DNA of 9,373 nucleotides, taken from contig VBFX01000023.1 of assembly GCA_005889395.1 (NCBI GenBank), forward strand, positions 1-9,373, written 5' to 3'. Below the pieces are notes generated by a model. It was not told where the DNA came from, made no database searches, and saw only the letters and a list, made by a program, of their open reading frames with translations. How positions within the stretch are numbered: position 1 is the stretch's first letter; every line of letters starts with the position of its first letter. The translations under genes and the position numbers were made by a program. This DNA comes from Chloroflexota bacterium (GTDB lineage Bacteria > Chloroflexota > Dormibacteria > CF-121). Below, one piece after another: positions 1-6,241 of the stretch.

Positions 1-1
1 C

Positions 2-1513
2 GAGTTCGTGATCGAGAAGGCAGAGACGTACGGCGACCGCCCGGCGCTGATCGACGGGCCGACAGGACGAACCGTGACCTATGCCGGGCTGGCCCGCACC
101 GTCCGCGCGCTGGCTGCCGGATTGGCGCAGCGGGGCTTCGGCAAGGGGGACGTCCTGGCTGTATACAGTCCCAACCTCCCGGAGTATGCCGCGGTGCTGC
201 ACGCGGTCGCGATGCTGGGCGGAGTCACGACCACCGTGAACCCGCTCTACACGGTGCGAGAGCTCGTCGAGCAGGTGAGCGATGCCGGCGCTCGCCTCCT
301 GATCACGGTTCCGCCGCTGCTGGAGCGCGCGCTCGAGGCGAGCCGGCAAGCCGGAGTGAAAGACGTCTTCGTCTTCGGCGAGGCTAAGGAAGCGAGCAGC
401 TTCGCGAGCTTGTTGCAGAGCGGCGAGCGTGTGCCACCCGTGTCGATCGCGCCCCAGACCGACGTGGTGGTGATGCCCTACTCGAGCGGCACCACCGGCC
501 TGCCCAAGGGCGTGATGCTCACCCACTACAACCTGGTGGCGAACATCTGCCAGTCGGAGGCGCTGTTCCCAATGGAGGTCGAGCGCGTGATCGCGGTGCT
601 GCCCTTCTATCACATCTACGGATTGACGGTGTTGCTCAACATCAGCCTGCATCGCGGCGACACCGTGGTCACGATGCCGCGCTTCGACCTCGAGCAATTC
701 CTGCAGCTGATGCAGCAGCACGCAGTGACGCGCGCCTTCGTCGTCCCTCCGATCGTGCTCGCGCTCGCCAAGCATCCGCTGGTGGAGAAATACAACCTGG
801 GCTCTCTGCGGTCGATCAACTCGGGCGCGGCACCCTTGGGGGAAAACATTGAGCAGGCGTGCGAGAACCGGCTTCATTGCTTCGTCGCCCAGGGCTATGG
901 ACTGACCGAGACCAGCCCGGTGGTCTCGACCACGCCGATCGATCCGGCCGTGCGCCGGGCGGGATCCGCCGGGCTCCTGATCCCGAACACCGAGTGCAGG
1001 GTCGTCGATCCGGCCAGCGGCGCCGAGCTCGAGGCGAATCAGCAGGGTGAGGTCTGCGTCCGGGGTCCGCAGGTGATGAAGGGTTATCTCAACCAGCCGG
1101 CGGCGACCGCCGCCATGCTCGAGCCCGACGGATGGCTGCACACTGGCGACATCGGCATGGTCGACCAGGACGGGTACCTCTTCATCGTCGACCGTCTCAA
1201 GGAGCTCATCAAGTACAAGGCGTTCCAGGTGGCGCCTGCCGAGCTCGAGAGCCTTCTCCTCAAGCATCCGGCCGTGGCGGATGCGGCGGTGATCCCGCAT
1301 CCCGACCCTGAAGCCGGCGAGGTACCGAAGGCGTTCGTGGTGATGAAAGGTCAGGCGTCCCCTGAGGAACTGATGGCCTTCGTGAACGGCCAGGTCGCCC
1401 CCTTCAAGAAGATTCGGCTGCTCGAGGTGGTCGACCAGATTCCGAAGAGTCCGGCGGGCAAGATCTTGCGGCGCACCTTGATCGAGCGCGAACGGTCTCA
1501 CGCCGGCGCCTGA
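2..1513 (+). CDS. Acyl-CoA synthetase / 4-coumarate-CoA-ligase-like AMP-forming enzyme, 5' partial
   Basis: This enzyme is expected to activate a carboxylic acid with ATP to an acyl-adenylate and then form its CoA thioester. The reading frame is open to the left edge. The visible protein begins EFVIEKAETYGDRPALIDG, and 4CL homologues usually have about 15-20 residues before this, so the true start is outside the window and the GTG at 8 is not the start. Counting that GTG as residue 1, I see the P-loop SSGTTGLPKG (159-168), YGLTE (297-301), TGD (379-381), hinge DRLKELIK (395-402), Gln407 and the catalytic lysine of PKSPAGK (Lys485). Both N- and C-terminal domains are intact. The A8 loop reads YKAFQVAP where the family has YKGFQVAP (Ala405, codon GCG at 1220). 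It is the first visible gene of the operon, with the next start 3 nt after its stop. The family is clear; the substrate (aryl, phenylpropenoyl or fatty acid) cannot be read from the sequence. Confidence 0.92.
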   Translation, partial: EFVIEKAETYGDRPALIDGPTGRTVTYAGLARTVRALAAGLAQRGFGKGDVLAVYSPNLPEYAAVLHAVAMLGGVTTTVNPLYTVRELVEQVSDAGARLLITVPPLLERALEASRQAGVKDVFVFGEAKEASSFASLLQSGERVPPVSIAPQTDVVVMPYSSGTTGLPKGVMLTHYNLVANICQSEALFPMEVERVIAVLPFYHIYGLTVLLNISLHRGDTVVTMPRFDLEQFLQLMQQHAVTRAFVVPPIVLALAKHPLVEKYNLGSLRSINSGAAPLGENIEQACENRLHCFVAQGYGLTETSPVVSTTPIDPAVRRAGSAGLLIPNTECRVVDPASGAELEANQQGEVCVRGPQVMKGYLNQPAATAAMLEPDGWLHTGDIGMVDQDGYLFIVDRLKELIKYKAFQVAPAELESLLLKHPAVADAAVIPHPDPEAGEVPKAFVVMKGQASPEELMAFVNGQVAPFKKIRLLEVVDQIPKSPAGKILRRTLIERERSHAGA

Positions 1514-1516
1514 CCG

Positions 1517-2002
1517 ATGGCGACGGCGTTTCGTCCCGGCGAACGCTTTGCGGAAATGGATCGCTGGCAGCCAAAGCCAGGCGAGCGCGGCATCTTCGCG
1601 ACGCTCGGCTGGCACCGGGTGGAGGTCGCGCCGGGGCGAGCCGTGCTCGAGTGGGAGCCGACCATCGATCACGCGTTCCCCGCCGGCAAGGATTGGATCG
1701 TCCACGGCGGCATGGTGACCGCCATCCTCGACACCGCGATGGGCAGCGCCACCTGGACGCTGCTCGACCGCGACGAGGTCTTCCTCACCGCTGACCTGCG
1801 CACCGAGTTCTATCGTCCGGCTCGCCCAGGGCGGGTGCGCGCCACCGGCTGGGTGGTACAGAAGACGCGTCGCGTCACCTTCGCCGCCGCCGAGCTGCAC
1901 AGCGACGCCGGCGTGCTCCTCGCCAGCGGCCGCGCCAGCCAGGTGATCATCGACCTGCAGGCCGATCCGGATCGCGATCGGCGCGGACCGGCCCCTCGTT
2001 GA
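1517..2002 (+). CDS. PaaI-family hotdog acyl-CoA thioesterase
   Basis: Likely hydrolyses an acyl-CoA (aryl-, hydroxyacyl- or medium-chain) to free acid and CoA in the cytoplasm. The 161-residue protein is the usual size for a single hotdog domain. The signature VHGGMVTAILDTAMGSA spans residues 62-78, with HGG at 63-65 and the expected catalytic acidic residue Asp72 on the central helix. The strand segments TADLRTEFYRPARPG and GWVVQKTRRVTFAAAEL follow the family pattern. The ATG lies 3 nt after the ligase stop with no good Shine-Dalgarno sequence, so translation is probably coupled. The last codons overlap the next start in the tetranucleotide TTGA. The charged, Arg/Pro-rich tail after about residue 147 is not part of the fold. 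Beside a CoA ligase it may act as proofreading or CoA-recycling enzyme; that role is inference. Confidence 0.85.
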   Translation: MATAFRPGERFAEMDRWQPKPGERGIFATLGWHRVEVAPGRAVLEWEPTIDHAFPAGKDWIVHGGMVTAILDTAMGSATWTLLDRDEVFLTADLRTEFYRPARPGRVRATGWVVQKTRRVTFAAAELHSDAGVLLASGRASQVIIDLQADPDRDRRGPAPR

Positions 2003-3162
2003 TCAACACGTCCGATCGACTCACCGTCGGCACGCTCGGCACCCTGATGCCGCCCGCGGCCAACCTGGGAAAGAACGCCCGGCGCAACGAGGAGCAGGGA
2101 TACGCCGCCTTATGGTGGCCCGATCACTACATGGGCTGGTTTCCGCAGAGCCTCTGGACCCCCGACATCACGGCCCTCGCCGCCTTCCAGCCGAATCCCG
2201 ATATCTTCTTCGATCCCCTGATCGCGATCGCCGCCGCCGCCGGCTCGACCAGTCGGGTGAAGCTCGGCACGGCGGTGACCGAGGCGTTGCGACGCCATCC
2301 GGTGGAATTGGCACAGGCCTTCCTCACCCTCGACCACCTGGCGCCCGGCCGGATCATCTGCGGGCTGGGTTCCGGTGAGGCGCTCAACCTCCTGCCCTAT
2401 GGGATTCCGTTTGACCGGCCGGTCGGCAGGCTCGAAGAAGCGGTCCGCATCATTCGCCTGCTCTGGTCCAGCGATGGGCCAGTCGACTTCGAGGGCGAGC
2501 ATTTCCGGTTGCAGCAGGCAGTCCTGGGCCTCAAGCCGACGCCGGAGGGACCACCGCAGATCTGGCTGGCGGCACATGGGCCTCGCATGCTCGAGATCAC
2601 TGGCCGCTACGCCGACGGCTGGCTGCCGGAATTCTTGCCACTGGAGGACTACCGCGCCCGGCTGCAGCGCATCGAGCAGGCGCGCGAGGCCGCGGGGCGA
2701 TCCGCGGACCCCTTCACTCCGGGGATGTACGCCAAGCTCGTGCTCACCGATGAGCACGACGCGGCGCATGCCTTGATGAAGATGCCGCTGCTGCGCATCC
2801 TGGCGCTGACGCAGCCCGCCGAGGCCTTCGCGCGTCACGGCGGCACCCATCCGCTGGGCGGGCAGGCCTTCGGCGTCCGCGATTTCATCCCGGTGCGCCA
2901 CAGCCGCGACCAGATTCTCGAATTGATCGCTGGCGTCCCCCCGGCCGTGGTCGAAGCGGGCGTGCTGCACGGGACGCCGGAGGATGTCGCCCAGCAGCTC
3001 GCCGCGTATGCGCGGGTGGGCCTGCGGCATGTCGTGCTCTGGAACGTCACCTTCTTTGGCGACGCCTCACTCATCCGTCGCAGCTACCAGCTGATGGGTA
3101 CGCTGCTCGGCCTGCTCCGCGAAATCCGGGTCGGCGAATGGGCCGCCTCGAGGAACGCGTGA
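1999..3162 (+). CDS. LLM-class flavin/F420-dependent oxidoreductase, phthiodiolone-ketoreductase-like
   Basis: A luciferase-like monooxygenase-fold TIM barrel of 387 residues. It most resembles, from memory, the actinobacterial group that includes phthiodiolone dimycocerosate ketoreductase and other F420H2-using reductases. Recognisable blocks are WWPDHYMGWFP (39-49), LGTAVTEALRRHP (89-101), LDHLAPGRIICGLGSGEALN (111-130), YGIPFDRPVGRLEEAVRIIRLLW (134-156) and AAHGPRMLEITGRYADGWLP (191-210). These follow the cofactor-binding layout of this subgroup. The TTG at 1999 is chosen because it gives a 4-nt overlap (TTGA) with the thioesterase stop and retains the first beta strand; the next in-frame ATG (2047) would cut into it. 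The likely reaction is hydride transfer to or from a ketone or alcohol with F420. An FMN monooxygenase role cannot be excluded. It sits in the middle of an acyl-CoA operon, so a CoA- or acyl-derived ketone is a plausible but unproven substrate. Confidence 0.82.
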   Translation: MINTSDRLTVGTLGTLMPPAANLGKNARRNEEQGYAALWWPDHYMGWFPQSLWTPDITALAAFQPNPDIFFDPLIAIAAAAGSTSRVKLGTAVTEALRRHPVELAQAFLTLDHLAPGRIICGLGSGEALNLLPYGIPFDRPVGRLEEAVRIIRLLWSSDGPVDFEGEHFRLQQAVLGLKPTPEGPPQIWLAAHGPRMLEITGRYADGWLPEFLPLEDYRARLQRIEQAREAAGRSADPFTPGMYAKLVLTDEHDAAHALMKMPLLRILALTQPAEAFARHGGTHPLGGQAFGVRDFIPVRHSRDQILELIAGVPPAVVEAGVLHGTPEDVAQQLAAYARVGLRHVVLWNVTFFGDASLIRRSYQLMGTLLGLLREIRVGEWAASRNA

Positions 3163-3563
3163 GCGACCCCCTCGTTTCCCGTGACCTGATCGGGCGGCAG
3201 TCCGACGAGGTGCTGGTCGAGATCGAGCGGGGCGCGATTCGCAAATTTGCTGAGGCTGTCGGCGACACGACCGAGGCCTGCCTGCGCGGGGAGCTGGCGC
3301 CGCCGACCTTCCCGACGACGATTCGCATTCCGATTCCGGGTGTGACCTACGATCTCTCGCGCGTGCTCCATGGCGGCCAGGAGTACCGCTTCGAGCGGCC
3401 GATCCGCGCCGGCGACCGGCTGCGATGCCGGACGCGGTTGCAGGACGTCTACCAGCGCGAGGGCCGGTTGGGGGCGATGACGTTCCTGATCATCGAGCTC
3501 GAGGGCCGCGACGAGAACGGCGAGCGCGTGTTCAGCGGTCGCAGCACGGTGATCGTACGGTGA
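3159..3563 (+). CDS. MaoC-like / FAS1-type dehydratase N-terminal domain subunit, probably non-catalytic
   Basis: A 134-residue single hotdog domain of the MaoC_dehydrat_N type (PF13452-like), usually one half of a two-subunit enoyl-CoA hydratase or 3-hydroxyacyl dehydratase. Characteristic pieces are RGAIRKFAEAVGD (24-36), APPTFPTT (48-55), RVLHGGQEYRFERPIRAGD (68-86), DVYQREGRLGAMTFLIIE (96-113) and the C-terminal STVIV. The region between GD and APPTF is about 10 residues, shorter than I expect, and it has no D-x4-H hydratase dyad, which fits a structural or substrate-binding subunit. I choose the GTG at 3159 over the ATG at 3138. It forms a 4-nt GTGA overlap with the previous stop, matches the next two junctions, and has GAGGA at 3150-3154, although the 4-nt spacing is tight. 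Its partner is almost certainly the next gene, also overlapping by 4 nt. Confidence 0.82.
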   Translation: MSDPLVSRDLIGRQSDEVLVEIERGAIRKFAEAVGDTTEACLRGELAPPTFPTTIRIPIPGVTYDLSRVLHGGQEYRFERPIRAGDRLRCRTRLQDVYQREGRLGAMTFLIIELEGRDENGERVFSGRSTVIVR

Positions 3564-3994
3564 GCGACACCGTCACGGCAAGGCTGATCACCCGCGAACT
3601 CTCGGCCGGCAGCGCGCTCCCGGAATTGCGCAAAGATGCGATCACCAAGCTGCAGCTGGTGAAGTATGCCGGCGCCTCCGGTGACTACAACTTGATCCAT
3701 ACCGACGATGAGACGGCGCGTCGGGTCAGCCTTGATGGCGTCATCGCCCACGGCATGCTGAGCATGGCCTTCCTCGGCCAGTACCTCTGCTGGCTGACAG
3801 GTCCCGAGTCGATCCGCCGGCTGACCGTCCGCTTCGTCGAGATGGTTCGCCCGGGTGACGTGCTCACCTGCCGCGGCCGCGTCAAAGCCAAGGAGCTGGA
3901 ACGCGATGGACAGCGGGTGACGCTCGAGCTGTGGACGGAGAATCAGCGGGCTCAGCCGGTCACCACCGGCGAGGCGGAGGTCGTCATCGCGTGA
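3560..3994 (+). CDS. MaoC-family (R)-specific enoyl-CoA hydratase / 3-hydroxyacyl dehydratase, catalytic subunit
   Basis: A 144-residue hotdog protein with the hydratase-2 motif YAGASGDYNLIHTDD (36-50). Asp42 and His47 form the D-x4-H dyad used for reversible hydration of trans-2-enoyl thioesters. GVIAHGMLSMAFLGQYL (60-76) and RFVEMVRPGDVLTCRGRV further match the MaoC fold. The frame is open further upstream, but those codons lie inside the previous gene in another frame. The GTG at 3560 is chosen because it gives the GTGA overlap with the previous stop and a protein of normal family length. No good ribosome binding site is visible, so expression probably depends on coupling to the upstream gene. 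The arrangement of a degenerate MaoC subunit followed by a catalytic one is known from two-subunit enzymes such as mycobacterial HadAB and ChsH1-ChsH2; which of these is closer cannot be decided by eye. Confidence 0.86.
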   Translation: MSDTVTARLITRELSAGSALPELRKDAITKLQLVKYAGASGDYNLIHTDDETARRVSLDGVIAHGMLSMAFLGQYLCWLTGPESIRRLTVRFVEMVRPGDVLTCRGRVKAKELERDGQRVTLELWTENQRAQPVTTGEAEVVIA

Positions 3995-4749
3995 GCGGGC
4001 GATTCGAGGGCCGCACCGCGCTGGTGACCGGCGGTGGCCGCGGCATCGGCGCCGCCAGCGCCAGCCGCTTCGCCGCCGAGGGGGCCGCGGTTGTCGTCTC
4101 CGACCTGGATCGGGAGCCGGCGGAAGCCGTCGCCCAAGCGATCCGCGACGCTGGGGGCCGCGCCCTGCCGGTCGCCTGCGATGTGACCGAGCGCTCCGCC
4201 GTTGAGGCGCTCTTCAGCGCCGCGATCCAGGAATGCGAAAGCGTCGACATGCTGGTGACGTGCGCCGGCATCATCCGCGACAACCTGGTGCACAAGATGT
4301 CGGACGACGACTGGGACCTGGTCATCGACACCCACCTGCGCGGCACCTTTCTCTGCGCCCAGGCGGCACAGCGGCTGATGGTGCCGCGGCGATTCGGCAA
4401 GATGGTTTTTCTCTCATCGAACTCAGCGCTCGGCAATCGCGGGCAGGCGAACTACTCGGCGGCGAAGGCGGGGATCCAGGGGATGGCGCGCACCCTCGCC
4501 ATCGAACTTGGCCCATTCAACATCAACGTCAACGCGGTGGCGCCAGGCTTCGTGGAGACGCGCATGACCCGCGCGGTCGCCGAACGCACCGGCATCGAAT
4601 ACGATGCGCTCAAGAAAGCGGCCGCGGAGCGCGCCGCGCTGCGGCGCACCGGCCGGCCGGAGGACATCGCTGGCGTGATCAGCTTTCTATGCAGCGAGGA
4701 GGCGAGCTTCGTGACCGGTCAGACGCTCTATGCCACCGGTTCGCCCTGA
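3991..4749 (+). CDS. Short-chain dehydrogenase/reductase, NAD-type 3-hydroxyacyl-CoA dehydrogenase-like (FabG-like)
   Basis: A classical SDR of 252 residues that probably interconverts 3-hydroxyacyl and 3-ketoacyl thioesters. The Rossmann motif TGGGRGIG spans 13-20. Asp38 at the end of the second strand (VVSDLD) indicates NAD(H) rather than NADP(H), and CDV at 63-65 binds the adenine. The active site has Ser142, Tyr155 and Lys159 (YSAAK). Two usual asparagines differ: the NAG motif reads CAG (91-93), and the helix-4 position of FabG Asn111 is His115 (DTHLRGTF). The latter also occurs in the (3R)-hydroxyacyl-CoA dehydrogenase part of peroxisomal MFE-2. The GTG at 3991 is chosen for its GTGA overlap with the previous stop and for GGAGG at 3976-3980. 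The C-terminus ends YATGSP instead of the common GG-type end. Following a MaoC hydratase, an R-specific hydroxyacyl-CoA step is likely. Confidence 0.88.
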   Translation: MSGRFEGRTALVTGGGRGIGAASASRFAAEGAAVVVSDLDREPAEAVAQAIRDAGGRALPVACDVTERSAVEALFSAAIQECESVDMLVTCAGIIRDNLVHKMSDDDWDLVIDTHLRGTFLCAQAAQRLMVPRRFGKMVFLSSNSALGNRGQANYSAAKAGIQGMARTLAIELGPFNINVNAVAPGFVETRMTRAVAERTGIEYDALKKAAAERAALRRTGRPEDIAGVISFLCSEEASFVTGQTLYATGSP

Positions 4750-6238
4750 CCTGGCCGCCGTCGTCGTGCCGACGCACGCCGGGGCGGTCGAGGGTCAGAT
4801 CAGCACCGGCGTCACCTCATTCAAGGGGATTCCCTACGCCGCGACGCCATTCGGCGCCAACCGCTTTCGGGCGCCCCAGCCACCCAAACGGTGGACCGGC
4901 GTGCGAGCGGCGCACGGGTATGGAGCCGTTCCCCCACAGTCGCCCTATCCCGAACCGTTCCGGCACATGCTGGGCGACGCCGGCACGAGCGGCGAAGACT
5001 ACCTCAACCTGAATGTCTGGACGCCCGAGGTCGGCGCACGCGGCCTGCCGGTAATGGTATGGCTCCACGGCGGCGCCTTCCTGCGCGGTTCTGGCGCCAT
5101 CCCCGTCTATGACGGCAGCCGCTTTGCCCGAGACGGGGTCGTCTGCGTCACGATCAACTACCGGCTGGGGGCGGAAGGCTTCCTCTGGCTCGACGATCGG
5201 ATCGCCAACCTGGGGCTGCTCGACCAGCTGGCGGCGCTGCGCTGGGTGCAGGAAAACATCGGCGCCTTCGGCGGCGACCCCGGCAACGTCACCATCTTCG
5301 GCGAGTCGGCGGGCGCCTTCAGCGTGGCGTCGCTGATCGCCATCCGCGAGTCGTCCGGGCTGTTCCGGCGAGCCATCCTGCAGAGCGGCGCCGGCCACCA
5401 CGTGATCTCGACCGGCACGGCGAAACGGATCAGCGCGATGTTCTGCGAGCTGCTGGGGGTGCCGCAAAGCGCTGAGGCGGTCGCCGCCGTCCCGGTGGAG
5501 CGCTTCGTCGAGGCGCAGGCGGTGCTCGACCTCGAACGCGTCAAGAATCCCGATCCCGGACGCTGGGGCGAGGTGGCCATCAACGGGATGCTGTTCGAGC
5601 CCGTGATCGACGGCGAGATCCTCCGCGAACGACCGATCGATTCCATCGCCGCCGCCGCTGGCGCCGGGCTGCAACTGCTGATCGGCACCACCACCGAGGA
5701 GTGGCGCTTGTTCACGGTGCCGACCGGCGTCATCGACTACATCGACGACGAACGCGCCCGGGGTCTGGCGAAGCGACAGGGTCTCGACCCGCAGCAGGCC
5801 ATCACTGCGTACCGGGAGACCAGCCCGGCGGCGACGGCCGGTGATGTCTACTCGGCCATCATCAGCGATTTCTTCTTTCGCATCCCGGCTATTCGCCTGG
5901 CCGAGGCGCAGCTTCGAAACGGCGGCGACGTCCGCATGTATGAGTTCGCCTGGCGCTCGCCAATGTTCGACGGCCGGCTGGGCGCCTGTCACGCGCTCGA
6001 GCTCGGCTTCGTCTTCGACCACCTCGACTGCGCCGGTCCGATGCTGGGCGAACATCCCCCGCAGCGGCTGGCCGACGACATGCACCGCGGCTGGGTGGAT
6101 TTTGCCCGCAACGGTGATCCCGGCTGGCCACGCTATGACACGTCGCGCCGTCCGGTGATGCGCTTCGATACGCAGGGCGGAGTGGTCGTCAACGATCCCG
6201 CTGGTTCAACCCGTCAACTCTGGGAGGCAATCCGATGA
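4730..6238 (+). CDS. Type-B carboxylesterase (alpha/beta hydrolase, para-nitrobenzyl-esterase-like)
   Basis: A 502-residue carboxylesterase of the cholinesterase/type-B family, expected to hydrolyse carboxylic esters. Visible elements are FKGIPYAATPFGANRFRAP (31-49), the EDYLNLNVWTP block (89-99), the oxyanion sequence WLHGGAF (111-117), the nucleophile elbow GESAG with Ser193, the probable acid Glu324 (TTEEWRLF), and His421 (GACHALELGFVFD). The catalytic triad therefore appears complete. There is no signal peptide, so it should be cytoplasmic. ATG 4730 is the earliest possible start because the frame has a stop at 4712-4714; it overlaps the SDR gene by 20 nt. GTG 4766, 16 nt after the SDR stop, is an alternative that would remove 12 residues before the conserved domain. 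Neither has a well-placed ribosome binding site. As the last gene of the operon it may release the acid that the ligase activates; the substrate is unknown. Confidence 0.92.
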   Translation: MPPVRPDLAAVVVPTHAGAVEGQISTGVTSFKGIPYAATPFGANRFRAPQPPKRWTGVRAAHGYGAVPPQSPYPEPFRHMLGDAGTSGEDYLNLNVWTPEVGARGLPVMVWLHGGAFLRGSGAIPVYDGSRFARDGVVCVTINYRLGAEGFLWLDDRIANLGLLDQLAALRWVQENIGAFGGDPGNVTIFGESAGAFSVASLIAIRESSGLFRRAILQSGAGHHVISTGTAKRISAMFCELLGVPQSAEAVAAVPVERFVEAQAVLDLERVKNPDPGRWGEVAINGMLFEPVIDGEILRERPIDSIAAAAGAGLQLLIGTTTEEWRLFTVPTGVIDYIDDERARGLAKRQGLDPQQAITAYRETSPAATAGDVYSAIISDFFFRIPAIRLAEAQLRNGGDVRMYEFAWRSPMFDGRLGACHALELGFVFDHLDCAGPMLGEHPPQRLADDMHRGWVDFARNGDPGWPRYDTSRRPVMRFDTQGGVVVNDPAGSTRQLWEAIR

Positions 6239-6241
6239 CCG

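Noticed and set aside
2110..3030. A 306-residue minus-strand frame opposite the LLM gene
   Set aside because: Arg/Gln/Glu-rich shadow translation without motifs; the plus strand carries all the LLM signature blocks.
3138..3158. Upstream ATG start (3138) for the first MaoC-like protein
   Set aside because: GTG 3159 gives the same 4-nt overlap as the next two junctions and has GAGGA before it; the ATG has no ribosome binding site. It cannot be fully excluded.
3425..3559. Extended N-terminus of the catalytic MaoC protein
   Set aside because: These codons lie inside the preceding gene in another frame and give an Arg-rich non-homologous extension; the family length fits the GTG at 3560.
3931..3990. 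Extended N-terminus of the SDR from 3931
   Set aside because: The extension overlaps the MaoC gene and places about 20 extra residues before the Rossmann strand; the GTG at 3991 has GGAGG upstream and the GTGA overlap.
4233..5012. Plus-strand frame of 259 codons across the SDR/esterase junction
   Set aside because: It is a frame shadow spanning two well-supported genes; the product is Arg/His-rich with no homology pattern.
4817..6085. A 422-residue minus-strand frame opposite the carboxylesterase
   Set aside because: No domain motif is recognisable, and the plus strand encodes a complete catalytic triad esterase over the same bases.
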